Assembly: GCF_009730915.1 (NCBI RefSeq)
Contig: NC_052474.1
Coordinates: forward strand, 21,673,501-21,737,500
Length of the DNA stretch: 64,000 bases
Direction: 5' to 3'
Origin: Dioscorea cayenensis subsp. rotundata
Lineage: Eukaryota; Streptophyta; Magnoliopsida; Dioscoreales; Dioscoreaceae
The notes below the pieces were generated by a model that had not been told where the DNA came from, searched no databases, and saw nothing but the letters and a program-made list of their open reading frames with translations. Below are positions 1 through 11,395 of the stretch, piece after piece (position 1 is the stretch's first letter; each line of letters starts with the position of its first letter). The position numbers and the translations under genes are program-made.

Positions 1-210
1 CAAACAGCCATTACTCAGAAATCAGAAACCACAAACCCAATTAGGGATAAGAGAATTCACTACAACAAAATGCAGAATGTGCAATTGCAAATTAAAATGC
101 AACAAATAAAAACAACTCCTAAAGAAAAGTTCATACAAAGTGGAGACTCTGACATAAATCACAAAAACAATCATAATCACTTAAACATATATCAATATAA
201 AACAAATTAC

Positions 211-1068
211 CTGTTGCAGCATTATTTGTGTGCTTCCTTGATATCAAATTGGGCACTATCCTACCAAGTCCAGTTGATAGCACCTAAAATCAAAATATAA
301 CAGTTACATGTTATAAAATCAAACACAGACCAAGAAATAAACAAATGCGACAAATTAAGCCAATGCAGTGTTCATTCATTATGCTTACCGTCATCACAAA
401 AAGTGCAGTCAGCGCACCAGAGAGAACAATGGATTTCGGATGGCGCATCGCCATAAGTGCCGCAATTATAAAAGTCTCATCCCCAATCTAGGAATGCAAA
501 GCCAACATTAAAAATAAAGATCCAACAAAAGCAAACACTAATTTTGATGGCTTAATTGATGAACAGAAACCTACCTCGCTGACAATGATCATGGACAAAC
601 TGGCAAACAAAGCATCAAAAACCCCTAGACCAGAACCCTCCACCACAAAACCACCATCATTTTTCAATGCATGTATAAACATCTATAACATAAATTCAAG
701 AAAAAAAAACACAAAAATCAGTAGAAAACAAGAGAATGTATCAAATCTCCAGAAAAATAAATCAAATAAAACACAAAGAAAAAAAAAACTCACTCTTGTG
801 CGGCGATCCAAAGATCCAACCGACTGCGTGGATGCGTTGTCGGTGACGATCTCGTTGCTCAGCTTCTAAACAACACATCAAAAACAAACAAATCAAGGTC
901 CATGACCTTAAAAATTGAATCATTAACAGCAGCAGCAAACTATAAGGAAATTCTTCTTCTTTTTTTCTCAAAAATCAATACCTGAGACAAAACGCATGCA
1001 GGGAAGGCGATGAAGAGGGCGAAGAGGAGAGCGAGGAGAGGGGATCCATTGGAAGGGGATCGCGCCAT
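211..1068 (-). CDS. PML3: GDT1-like (UPF0016) Mn/Ca transporter, PML3 type; 3' end outside window
   Basis: Five exons read on the minus strand: 1068-982, 865-794, 682-575, 487-389 and 283-211; phases join cleanly and the last ends in phase 1 at a GT donor, so the gene continues past the left edge. The start ATG at 1068 opens a hydrophobic signal-peptide-like N-terminus ending near Ser28-Gln29. The core matches the GDT1/UPF0016 cation transporter family: GLGVFDALFASLSMIIVSE, then the signature EIGDETF, ALMAMRHPKS, FVMTVLSTGLGRIVPNLISR. UPF0016 proteins have two copies of E-x-G-D-(K/R)-(T/S); here the first copy carries Glu in place of Lys/Arg, as I remember for the PML3 subgroup. Family role: Golgi or secretory-pathway manganese and calcium transport for cell-wall and glycosylation enzymes. 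The second half (second EGD motif, transmembrane helices 4-6) is not visible. An upstream in-frame extension rich in Ser lacks an ATG supported by homology. Confidence 0.88.
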
Positions 1069-1191
1069 GGATCTGGAAACCGGAGCAATGCTCGTGATTC
1101 GAGATTTGGGAGACGATTTGGAGTTTGGAGACGAAGAAGAAGAGCTGCTGGTTTCGCTTAGCGAACCACTACCGCGACCGCGAACTCTCAT

Positions 1192-3389
1192 TGGTGCATT
1201 CCTTTTTCCCCAACGTTTTATTATTTAATTTTAAAAAAACAATTTTGTAGTTAAATTATATAAATATATTTGGATTAATGTAGTTTTTTTTTAGGAAAAT
1301 TTTGGAAAAAAAATTTGGATTAATATAGTTATAAAAAAAATTTTGAAAAAAAAATATTTGGATTTAATTTTTTATTTATTTAAAACATGGATTTTGTGAT
1401 TAAAATGTTGTGTTGGCTGTTTTTTTTCTCACTTTTTTAACTTTATTTTTATTTAAAGTTGATTATTTAAAATTTTTCATTATTGTATGACTTATAGTGA
1501 TATATATTATAGATTTTTAAGAAGAATTTAAAGTAAATTTATGAAAAAACACTGAAAGTTGCATTTTGTGAAGATGAATTATTATAAATATTTATAAAAT
1601 ATTTTGCATTTTATATCAAAATAATACTAAATATTCAATCAAATGGGTAGTATTGGGACTTTATTATTATATTTTAGATTTTTTTTTCTTTTACCATTTA
1701 ATACATAATATTCATATTCAAATTCAAAAATGTTCATATTCACATTTTTTTTTTTAATAAAATATGAATAAAACTAATTCAGAGACATGTATAAATATAA
1801 AGTTAATCTATTAATATATCTGTACCTTACTCATTCCTTTACAATTTCTACAAATACGAACATCTTATATATAGGATCGAGTGGGAATAGACCACTTGTA
1901 TCATTGATGATTGTTTACATTAATAATATTTTTACAAACTAGACTTGATAAATTGCTAAACAAAAACAAGCGAAAAAACTAGTAGAGAGCCAAGACCTCA
2001 CAAGCTCTGTGATCTCTTCTTTCTCCTAACTCATGTGGATGTCTCCCCTTCAGTCCCTTGCTTTGTTCTCTAGGGAATCCTAAAATTCCCAATGAGTGAA
2101 GTTACCCTGACTTGCGTATGATTTTCCTTCTCCAATGAGAAGGAATTAGAGATAGAGATAAAGAACCAAAATATAATATTGTTTTTCTTTGCCACATGAC
2201 TCAAGTATTTGTGAAAATCATCTTGAGATCCATACAATACTTGATTTTTTATAATGTTTTGAGCACTGAAGACACAAAACCTTATTTTAGCGTCCTGCAA
2301 AGATTTCAAAATAACCATTAAACAAACACATAAAAAAAGGAACATTAATTTCTTAATAAAATATCAAAATAATACAAAATAAATATCATACTAGATTGGG
2401 AGAGAAGATGACACCGATCACCATCACGGTTGTAATAGTCAAATGGTAACTTTTTTTACTCCCATACTACATATGAAAAAATTGAAAAAAAAATAAAAAT
2501 AAAAAGACAGCTACAAAAAAAATAGCGATGGCGGTGGAGACTTATTCCTAAAATATCTTGGGTTAGGGTTATAATCTATATATATAATCTGCTTTGAAAC
2601 TATTTTAAGAAATAATTATGATTTTTTAAAAAATATTACTGTATTTAAATATTTGTTTGCATTAATTATGATAATAGTAATAGAAAGGTTTAATTAAATT
2701 CATTAATTTTACATTAAATATTATATTAAACCTTTCAAAATCAATTATAATGATATAAAAATAATTGTTTTTTTAGAAAATACACGCCTATATGGAGTTA
2801 TTTAATTGCATTCATCTAAACATTTGCTTCGGTTTATATCTAAGCAAATTAGAAGAACTTGAGGATATCAAAATATAAAAAATTAAAGAACGAAAGTTAT
2901 TGTACTAAAATATAATAATTGATTTAAAACTTGTAAATGTACTTCTAAAATATGATCATTGATTTTAATTTTTTTTAATGAGTTGTAGAAAAAGTTGTGA
3001 TATTTATTATTATGTAATTAAATTGTCTCCATATTTATTATTATGTAATTAAATTTTCTCTACCACTGTATTTCTTTTTTTTTTTTAATGGTTCTCTTGA
3101 GGGGTATTGTTTCATTTGCATTTGCATTTGCATTTGTTTTATTCATTTTCTCGTAAGAGTTATGTGCATGATGGCATAATTTATTAATTAAATAAATTTA
3201 TTTAAATTTCAAATTATGTCTATATACAATATTGCTTTACAACCATCAAAATTGTTAAAAAATTTTATTGAAACCAAACAAGGGAATTTGCCTAGTATAT
3301 AATTATTGTATATGTGCCATATCGTATTAAAATGGTATATCATTACTCTTTTGCATTATCTTTGGCTTCGATGCAATACACATTGTGGC
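1192..3389. other. AT-rich intergenic spacer
   Basis: Upstream of the GDT1-like gene. I see no open frame with recognisable protein similarity. It holds long A/T runs, a tandem 31-bp duplication at 3001-3061 and a short (CATTTG)n run at about 3113-3136. The first 150 bases next to 1192 are the likely promoter of the minus-strand transporter, without a clear TATA motif. Confidence 0.6.
3001..3061. repeat. Tandem duplication, 31-bp period
   Basis: TATTTATTATTATGTAATTA begins at 3001 and again at 3032; the copies differ at one base within about 29 nt. It lies in an AT-rich spacer and looks like replication slippage. Confidence 0.8.
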
Positions 3390-3550
3390 TAGGGCTGTAA
3401 ACGAGCCGAGCTTGATCAGGCTGGGGCTAGTTCGAAATCGGCTCGAAATAGGTTAGCTCGAGCTCAAAATTAGCTCGAAAATGTTGGCTCAAGCTCGGCT
3501 CGATTTTAATTTCGAAAGCTTGAGCTCGGCTCCGCTCGATTAGCTCAAAA
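3390..3550. repeat. hAT left terminal and subterminal repeats
   Basis: Terminal TAGGGCTGT followed by repeated AGCTCGA/GCTCGAAA/GAGCTCGGCTC motifs. In hAT elements such clusters bind the transposase. The same motifs recur at the opposite end. Confidence 0.8.
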
Positions 3551-4296
3551 TTAAAATCTTATATATAAATTATCATTTATAACACATGACAAAATTTGTA
3601 AAATTCATAATGAATCAATTTATTTATCAACCGAAACATGCAAGTGTCTTTTTTACCTATATTATATTTAACACAACACAAACGATAAAACACATGACAA
3701 ATAATGTAATCTATAAAAAAAAAAAAAAAATACTTAAAAGAACATCTTAATTAGTTCATGAACATTACAAATCCATAAATCATCCATAGAATTTTTAAAT
3801 ATCATAAACCAAACACTTAAAAGTCTTAACATTCAATGCTTCAAAGTTAATGGTCATTAGGCCCATCACAAATTCATAAATCACAAATAGAAAAAATTTA
3901 AGTATCATAAACCAAACACTTAAAGTTGATGACATAAAGAGCTTGATGATATGTTGATCTTGAAGACTTGATCATTTATAAATTTGTAGCTTGCAAGCTT
4001 CATCTTGATCATCCAATAGCCACTAAAACAAAATAAATTAATCATAAATTAATAATAAAAGTGCTAAATTAACAAAAGTGCTAAATTTATAAATTAATTA
4101 TACCTTCTATCATAAGAAACATTAATTACTTTCAAGAATATGTATCCAAAGTTTATCTTCTTCCTTTTCCTTCTACAACAAAAATAAAATAAAAAATAAA
4201 AAGATAAGGCATAGAAATTAAAAGTAGTGATATAAATAAATGGAAAATAATTGAACTTATTACCCTGGATTTCATATTTCCATACTCGGCTCTAAG

Positions 4297-6300
4297 TCAA
4301 TCCGAAGTACAAACTAGTTCATCAACTGTCTTAAGAGCAAGAGAACTTCGATATTTGCCTAGCACTCTACCTCCAGCACTGAATGTGGACTCTGAGGCAA
4401 CTATAGTAACATGAACTGAAAGTATATCAAGAGCCATTTTTGAAAGAATACGAAATTTCACAACATTGACCTTCCACCAATCTAAGACATCAAATGTAGC
4501 ATCAATCTCAACACCAAATCTCACAACATCTTCTTCCAAATAAATTCCCAACTCATTCTTCATAGGTTGTAAAGTATTATTCTGCTTTATAAATTCATCA
4601 AACTCTGATCTACCTTTGCTTTTATACTTTTTACCATAAGAGCCACATGTGTCGCTTGAAGATGCCATTGAAATTTTTCTAACTTCATGATGTGTACTAT
4701 TTGAAGTAGAATGGGAGGCTTGCTAAGTTGCATGCATTTCATAAATCTCCCAAAGGGTTTGCTTGACTTCAAGAATGTTTCTTTCACTCTCGGGATTTGA
4801 ATAAATTCTATGAAAGCAAAAAATTAATCAAAATCATTTTATATCTTGGATCAAGCACCGCCGAAATTGCCATAAGCATATTGCAATCACCCCAATATTT
4901 ATCAAATTTACCACGCATCAACAATGCCATTCTTTGCATGAAATAATCAGAAGACTCTACATGTGAATCAAGTACTTCTTTAACTTCCCATATCTCTAGT
5001 AGAAACAAATTAGCTGTAGGATATGAAGTTCCAGAGAAAATATGAGTAACATCATAAAAAACTTCAAGAAATTCAACAAATTTTTTTTGGTTTTTTCCCA
5101 ATCATCAAATGATGCCAACCACTTATAATTGGCATCCCTAATAGCATATTGATCAAAAACTGATTGGAAAATAATAGCACCATCAATCATGTTATAAGTG
5201 GAGTTCCAACGAGTTGGAACATCAATACACAAACCCTTCTTTGTAGATATATTCAATTGTCTAGCAATTTTCACCAAATTTATGCAACCGGGCCGGTGAT
5301 TTCTTCAAATACTTGACACTCTCTCTTATTTTGTAAATTATTTCTTCAATCTCTTTAAGACCATCTTGAACCATCAAATTTAATATATGTGCACAACACC
5401 AAACATGAAAAAACTTTCCCTTGAAATAAAGTTTGCCTCTAGATTCAAAATTAGACTTCAAATGTCTAGCAACGACATCATTACTTGATGCATTATCCTA
5501 AGTAATTATAGAGACTTTATCTTGGATCCCCCAGTCAAGAAGACAATAAAAAATTGCATATGAAATAACAAGACCGGTGTGTGGTGCTCCAACTCATAGA
5601 AACTGATAATCCTTTTCTGTAGCTTCCAATTGGAATCAATAAAATGAATAGTCAAGCACATATATCCAATGGTTAGATTAGATGTCCAAGTGTCGGATGT
5701 GAGAGAAATCCTATCAACATGTTTTAGAGTCTTGATTAATTTCTCTCTCTCATGTTCATACAATTTCATACAATCATTTTTTATTGTATTTTTTTATATT
5801 TTCTCATATTGTGGATTCATTGTCTTCAATAGTACATTGAACCAAACGTGCTCTACCATGTTGAAAGGATATTCATGTACTATAACCATCTTTGTAATAA
5901 TGTCTCTAATCTTCATCATGTCTAAAGTAGAAGGATAAGAAACATATGAGAACATGTCATCAAAATCATTTTCTATTGGTAGAAAATGGATGGTGCTTTG
6001 TTTTGTTGCAACATTCTTATAATATGGGCATTCCACTAAATGTCTTTTGAGGTGGGTGGTGGTGCTTGATTTAGAAAAAATATACTTCCAATGGCAATAC
6101 TTGCATTTGTGCTTTTTGACAAAAAAAGAATTATGCTCTTTTTCTTCAATTACCTCAAAGACATCCCAAACTTTTGAAATCTTTTTCCGACCCCCATGTT
6201 CCCCTTCTATTTCATTTTCTTCTTCAAGTTCTTCATGTTGAAATTCTGACTCATTAACACTTGCAATTGCAATTGATTGTTGAGAAATAAGAGTTGACAT
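4297..6300 (-). pseudogene. hAT transposase pseudogene (BED zinc finger, RNase H-like, dimerisation domain)
   Basis: Read right to left. 6300-5797 encodes an acidic N-terminus, then a BED-type zinc finger (KCKYCHWKYIF...THLKRHL) and the start of the RNase H-like region; an in-frame TAA at 5794-5796 interrupts it. 5769-5530 continues in the same frame with SLTSDTWTS, whose Asp sits at the first catalytic position. The frame then shifts near 5530, meets a TAG at 5498-5500, and resumes with DNASSNDVVARHLK. 5461-5280 carries HVWCCAHILNLMVQDGL. After another shift comes DVPTRWNSTYNM (about 5240), then a shift near 5100 into FDKYWGDCNMLMAISAVLDP, then 4668-4297 with the C-terminal hAT dimerisation domain (VASESTFSAGGRVLGKYRSS). 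At least three frameshifts and two nonsense codons mean no functional transposase. The domain order matches plant ZBED/RICESLEEPER-type hAT proteins. Confidence 0.9.
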
Positions 6301-6656
6301 CCCTATAAAATGACAAAATAGTTATAAACCAATTCTATTTGACTATTTCAAACCAAAAAAAAAAAAATTCAAATAGTGAATTTTAGGTTTAGTTAGTTAA
6401 GATGCAAACAAAACCAATTCTATTTCAGACCAAATTCACACACAAAAAAAAAAGTAAACTCATTGGGTGTCTTTATATCAAAAAGTGAATTTTCTATCAG
6501 ATAAAACTTAGAAAAAAGAAAAGAAAAGGGCATGAATTCGACTGGCATAATGAGAAACAGTAGAGTAATCGAAGAGCATACTGGGTGTCCTGCCCGGATG
6601 TGGGGCGGTGATCTCGAAATTTCTGGATGGGAAAGCCCTATGGGCTCTAGGCCATG

Positions 6657-7812
6657 TGTTAGTGCAACCGCACTATTTATTGGCATGATTTGACACCTAG
6701 ACCAAGTGACGTGGCAACCAAGGTGACAAAGCATAATTGATGATGTGGCAAGCATGGTGACATGGCAAGGAGACTTGGAGTGCAAGGCAAACATCTTGAA
6801 GATCTTGATGGAGCTATTTTTAGTAAGTCTCTAACATGGAGCCAAATATCTTGAAGATCATGATGAAGCTATCTTAAAGATCTTGGTGGAGTTATTTTTG
6901 GTAATGCATTACAACTTGAAGACAAGATCATATCAAGACCATATTTAGGTGATTTGATTGAAGACTAAATATGGTGGAGCTTAATTAAAGAAAGATCTAT
7001 CATGGTGTGAATGAAGATATGATTTGAAGAATCTTTGATGAAGATTGATTGAAGTCTATTGAAGGCAAGATTTGAGGACCAAACTTGGGTGAATTGAAGA
7101 TCAAGTTTGGAGAATCTTTGAAGACCAAATTTAGGTGGATTGAAGACTAAGTTTGGCAAGTTTCGTGAAGACGCACAAGGACGTGCGCCCCTTGCGAGGG
7201 GACTGCGTGATGAGGAATTGAGGAGGTAGGCTAGTTACCGGTAGTCGGGATTGGGAGATTTGGCTGCATCGACTCGGACTAAGCATGACCGGGAGGTTGA
7301 TGGGTCTTGAGGTCGTCCGCAATGTAACCAGAACTCAGTCAAATCAGCAGTCAGGGCCATGTTGCAACTTATGTTACAACAGGAGTTGCAACAGCTAATT
7401 TGGGCAGGTTTTTAAATTAGTAGCCGCGGAGATTCTAAAAGAGGTATGTGCTATATTTGGGACGTTGAGGCGTCTATATAAGCTACCTTGCTCGTAGATT
7501 GTAGGTGTGACTTTTGGGTGACTCTTTGAGGAGAGTGTCTGAGCACCAGACAATCTAGAGAGGGTAGTGATCTTTATTGTTGAGAGTATGAGTGACAAGT
7601 GTTTGTACTCATCTTTTTTTACCTCTTTTAGTGGATTGTTTATCTCCGGGCTTGGCCCCCCAGACGTAGGCGAGTGAACGCCGAACTGGGTTACCAACGT
7701 TGTGTGTCTCCTTGTGTTTGTTTGTGTGCTTTTTCTTTATTGGTTTGTGTGAGAGTTCTATGAGTGCTAAAGTGTTACTTAATACCCACAAACCACACCG
7801 GAGGAACTAACA
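6657..7812 (+). mobile_element. Solo LTR nested in the hAT element
   Basis: The 1156-bp segment begins TGTTAG and ends CTAACA, the TG...CA inverted termini of an LTR, and is flanked by a perfect 5-bp duplication CCATG (6652-6656 and 7813-7817). No internal retrotransposon sequence, primer-binding site or second LTR is present, so this is a solo LTR left by LTR-LTR recombination. A TATA motif (CTATATAAG, about 7474-7482) suggests the LTR promoter points to the plus strand. The interior around 6780-7160 is built of degenerate CTTGAAGATC/GAAGATTGAAG units. Superfamily (Copia or Gypsy) cannot be told without internal sequence. Confidence 0.88.
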
Positions 7813-8097
7813 CCATGGATGCTGCGCTCGAGCTGTTGAACGGAAAGATGTGAGCCGACTCATCGGTGGGGTGATGGATGGATGGATGGATTGATTAAGA
7901 GGGAGAGAAGATACTTACGATGCTGAGATCGGATCTGGAAGTAGTGGGGAAAGACGGACGAAGACGATGAACATGGTGCTTGCTCTCTATGGAAGCATCT
8001 GGAAACCCTTACGATCAAAATTACAAGGAAAAGGAGGCGGAGGTTGATTTTATATATTGTAATAAATTATTATGTATATATATATATATATATATAT

Positions 8098-8271
8098 AAT
8101 TTTGAGCTATCGAGCCGAGCCCGTTCGAGCTCGACTCAGCTAGAAATTAATTTCGAGCTCAAAATTCAAGCTCTAGCTCGACTCGAAAGCTCAAAATTCC
8201 GAGCCGAATTCGAGCTTTTACCGAGCGGAGCTCGAGCTGCTCATGAACAGCTTGATTGTTTGACATCCCTA
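8098..8271. repeat. hAT right terminal and subterminal repeats
   Basis: GAGCTCGA, GCTCGACTC and CTCGAAAGCTC motifs repeat up to the right terminus TTTGACATCCCTA, mirroring the left end in inverted orientation. A (TA)n run precedes them at 8072-8097. Confidence 0.8.
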
Positions 8272-8282
8272 AGATTTGTGGC

Positions 8283-10560
8283 AGGAAGGAATGACTTGTG
8301 ATGTAAACGTGGACGGCTAAGTTGTTGAGTTGGCATGTTGATGACATTGCTTCTGGGTGTCCATGACAGCATTCCAACGTCCACATCACTAGTTTTTAAC
8401 CGGAAACCCCCAATTCTTCATCGGAGAAACAAAATTAAAGATTTGTGCTCATTTTGATACAAAATTCAAAGTTAATACTCAAACTGAAAATAAAGTAAAG
8501 TTGGATACTCACTCCAAAAAAGTTACTTTGATGTAAACCATACAGCTAGATTACAACAATATAAAATATTATTTTAAAAATATATTGAAAATATTAATGA
8601 TAGCTTTTTAGTTCTCGTATATATATATAATATTATTTTATATCTTATTTTAAAAAGATCAAGGGAAAAGCAAAAAATGAATTTTTATTTTAGAATAAAA
8701 TCTTTAAAACTTGGTAAGTTATTTCCGAGTTAAAGCTCTCCTTTGTTTTTGAATGAAAATGGGAATAAATTTGTTATGTATTTCATTTTATATATGACCT
8801 TCAGTTGAAAACAAAAAAAAAAAAATCGAGGTGAAATATATTGGTTTGTAATAAGAGGTTTATTGAAAAATGAATTATTACTATAACAAATTTTGGTAAA
8901 CAAAAATCAACAACAAACATCACTCAAGGAACATATTAATTTTTTTTAAATATAAGTTGAAATTCATTAAACTATTTGATTAAAAAGAAAAATATTTGTA
9001 GACCAATAAATAATTTATCCTTATACCAAAATATCCACCTCATATATATATATATATATACATAAATTTTCCACTTATATATTTTTAAATATTTTTGGTA
9101 ATTTATAAACACTATATTTCGTAATTTTATTTTTTCATAATTTATTAAATATGTTTGCCGACTTGCTTCCTGATTGAATCGTTCAATTGTCCTTTCCATT
9201 TGACAAGTCCACAAATAATCATCATATAAAAACATTTAATGTGAAAATTACTCTTTATTTTCCATTTTTCTCATAATAAAAACCAATAAACTGATTTGAA
9301 TCGTTCAATTGTCCTTTCCATTTTTTTTTTTTTTTGATAAAAATTGTCCTTTCCAATTGACAAGTCCACAAATAATCATCATATAAAAAACATTTAATGT
9401 GAAAATTACTCTTTATTTTTCAATTTTCTCATAATAAAAATTAATTAAGAAAGGACCAAATTGTAATTTTGAGTGTCCTCTCCATTCGACCGGTCTACAC
9501 ATCACATCATATGCAAAAAAAACACAAATTTTACTAAATTTTCTAACAAAAATTTCAATTTAAAAAAAATAAAAATAAATCACTAGTTATTAAAAAAACA
9601 AGAAATACCAAAATTATAAGATGGAGAGCAAAATGCAAGCAATGATAATCATGAGATGAGAAATACACAAAGATAAAAAGTAAGTAGTACAATAAATCTG
9701 AAAAAACATGAAAGAATAGTGAGAAGGTGATTTTATAGTGTGGAAGCAAAGGTCAACTCAATAACTAAAATGAGTTTTTATTATTCAGAATGCCAAAGCG
9801 TTGGAATTGTCTTCAGTGTTGGCTTTCAAAAGAATTATTTTTACATTTATAGGTTAACTAAAAATATTATAATTTCTTTTTCATAAAAATAGAAAAAAAA
9901 ACAAATATACTCATAAATTGTCTTTATATATATATATATGGACCCCTATAAAATTTAATAAGTCTTCCACTAAACATCAATATTTGAGTTAATACCCACA
10001 GTAAAAAAATCAATTCAAAATTTTTGAATTATCATTTTATCTTCAATTTTTTTTTACACTAATCTCATTGTTATAGTTTACAAAATAGTAATTAAAAATT
10101 CAATTGATTTTAGAGTGGATATATATACACTTACAAGTATTGGTTTTTGCAGCTTTTTGCGAGTATATATATATATATATATATGCAAAATTAATGTTAT
10201 TAGTTGATTTAATACAAACTGAAATGTGGTTTTTACAATGATATAATAATTATCATTTTGAGTGTATATAAGAAAAAAAAAATATATATTTAGATAAATC
10301 TTCTGTAATATAATTTTAGAGAAGAGAAAATACTGTTTATTGGACTGATACCATGACTAACAAATAGTACTGATCCTAGTGTATAGTGCACCCTTGAGTT
10401 TTATTTTATGATGAGTCACCCGTATATATATATATATATAATTTTTTAAAAATGTAGTATTAATTTACTTATTTATAAATTTTAAAAGAAATAAATAGAC
10501 CGGACCGGGTCCGGGTCTACGCCGGTCTAGTGCTCGTCAACAAAGACCACGTCACTCTCG
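8283..10560. other. AT-rich intergenic spacer
   Basis: Sequence between the hAT element and the DUF707 gene. Apart from the duplicated block at 9171-9441 and (TA)n runs near 9043, 9930, 10166 and 10424, I see no gene. A short GC-richer patch at about 10498-10530 (GGACCGGGTCCGGGTC) precedes the presumed promoter of the next gene. Confidence 0.6.
9171..9441. repeat. Direct duplication of a ~115-bp block, second copy interrupted by a poly(T) insert
   Basis: Copy 1 (9171-9283) and copy 2 (9292-9441) share GAATCGTTCAATTGTCCTTT, TTGACAAGTCCACAAATAAT and AATGTGAAAATTACTCTTTA with few changes. Copy 2 is longer because a T-run plus GATAAA (9321-9341) is inserted, flanked on both sides by AATTGTCCTTTCCA (9307-9320 and 9342-9355). 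Confidence 0.85.
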
Positions 10561-10616
10561 GCCCACTTATTTCATTTTCCATTTTCTCCGTTTCCATTCA
10601 AAACCGCATTACGTTT

Positions 10617-10916
10617 CAAACCCTCTCTCTCTCTCTCTCGCGTCCCGTTTTCGTTTTCATTGGAAAACATTTTCCAAGATCTACCCAACCAACGAGGGAA
10701 TCACGGGAAAAACTGAAAACGAAAACAAACATTCCCTTTTCATCTGACAAGAGTTCTACTGCTCTCCTTTTCCGTTTTCGTTTTCAATTTCATTTTCATT
10801 ATCATTTGGGTTTCTTGCCTTCGTTTCGACTTCTCACTTTCTGTGAACCGGATTTCACGAGAGGTTTGTAGATTTCGTGGCTGTCGAGAAGTTAGGAGGG
10901 TGATTTCCAGATCCAG
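10617..10916 (+). promoter_or_regulatory. CT-rich promoter and probable 5'-noncoding exon of the DUF707 gene
   Basis: A (CT)n pyrimidine patch at 10622-10640 is followed by about 270 bases relatively rich in GC for this region, ending ATCCAG|GTGATG at 10916/10917, a plausible donor. The next exon carrying the start codon begins at 12983 after ATTATAG, so the leader would be split by an intron of about 2.07 kb. The transcription start is not defined by the sequence. Confidence 0.5.
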
Positions 10917-11348
10917 GTGATGTGTTTTCTTCGTTAATTCAAGAGATTTTTGTTGTTTGGTATGGCTGATTTTGGTTTGTTTGTTGTTTTGTTGGATTGA
11001 ACCTGGTTCATGTTGCTAAATCTTTGATTTGTTTCTCAGTGGGAAAAAGTATGAATTTTGATAGCTTTTGCTATGATTTTTTAATTTCAATGTATTTTTA
11101 TTGGTTTTTTTAAAGTTTGGATTGATTGGAAAGCTTGGGAGTGGTTCAGTCTAGTGTAGGAAATGGAATCAGAGAGTAGAGGCAGAAGAAAGTTTGGACC
11201 TTTTTGATGGAAAAATCACCTAGTTTCTGTTTTGCTTTTTCATAAGGCCGCCCCTTTTTTTATGATGTCTTCCCTTTTTGAAAATTGGACATGATTGATG
11301 AAGATCTAATCAAGGATTCAAAAATTGAATAAAGACCAGATTTCCAGG

Positions 11349-11350
<2 letters not shown>

Positions 11351-11394
<44 letters not shown>

Positions 11395-11395
11395 T
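11351..11395. repeat. (ATT)n microsatellite
   Basis: About fifteen uninterrupted TTA/ATT units inside the 5'-leader intron of the DUF707 gene. Confidence 0.95.

Larger units (their letters stand above)
3390..8274 (-). mobile_element. Decayed autonomous hAT DNA transposon
   Basis: Left end reads TAGGGCTGTAAACGAGCC (3390 on); the reverse complement of the right end reads TAGGGATGTCAAAC (from 8271). This is an imperfect terminal inverted repeat of the plant hAT kind. Both ends are followed inward by dense GCTCGAGCTC/GAGCCGAGC subterminal repeats (3404-3550 and 8100-8245). Between them, on the minus strand, lies a broken hAT transposase with a BED zinc finger. The flanks carry a near 8-bp duplication, ATTGTGGC (3382-3389) against TTTGTGGC (8275-8282), but the right copy is offset by three bases from the TIR end, so the exact right boundary is uncertain. 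A solo LTR has inserted into the region upstream of the transposase frame. Confidence 0.85.

Noticed and set aside
2070-2345. 91-residue minus-strand frame in the left spacer.
   Set aside because: No recognisable domain, AT-rich codon content, no start or splice support.
10530-10871. 113-residue plus-strand frame at the start of the DUF707 leader.
   Set aside because: Low-complexity Phe/Ser/Leu translation of CT-rich leader; ends just before a donor and shows no similarity.
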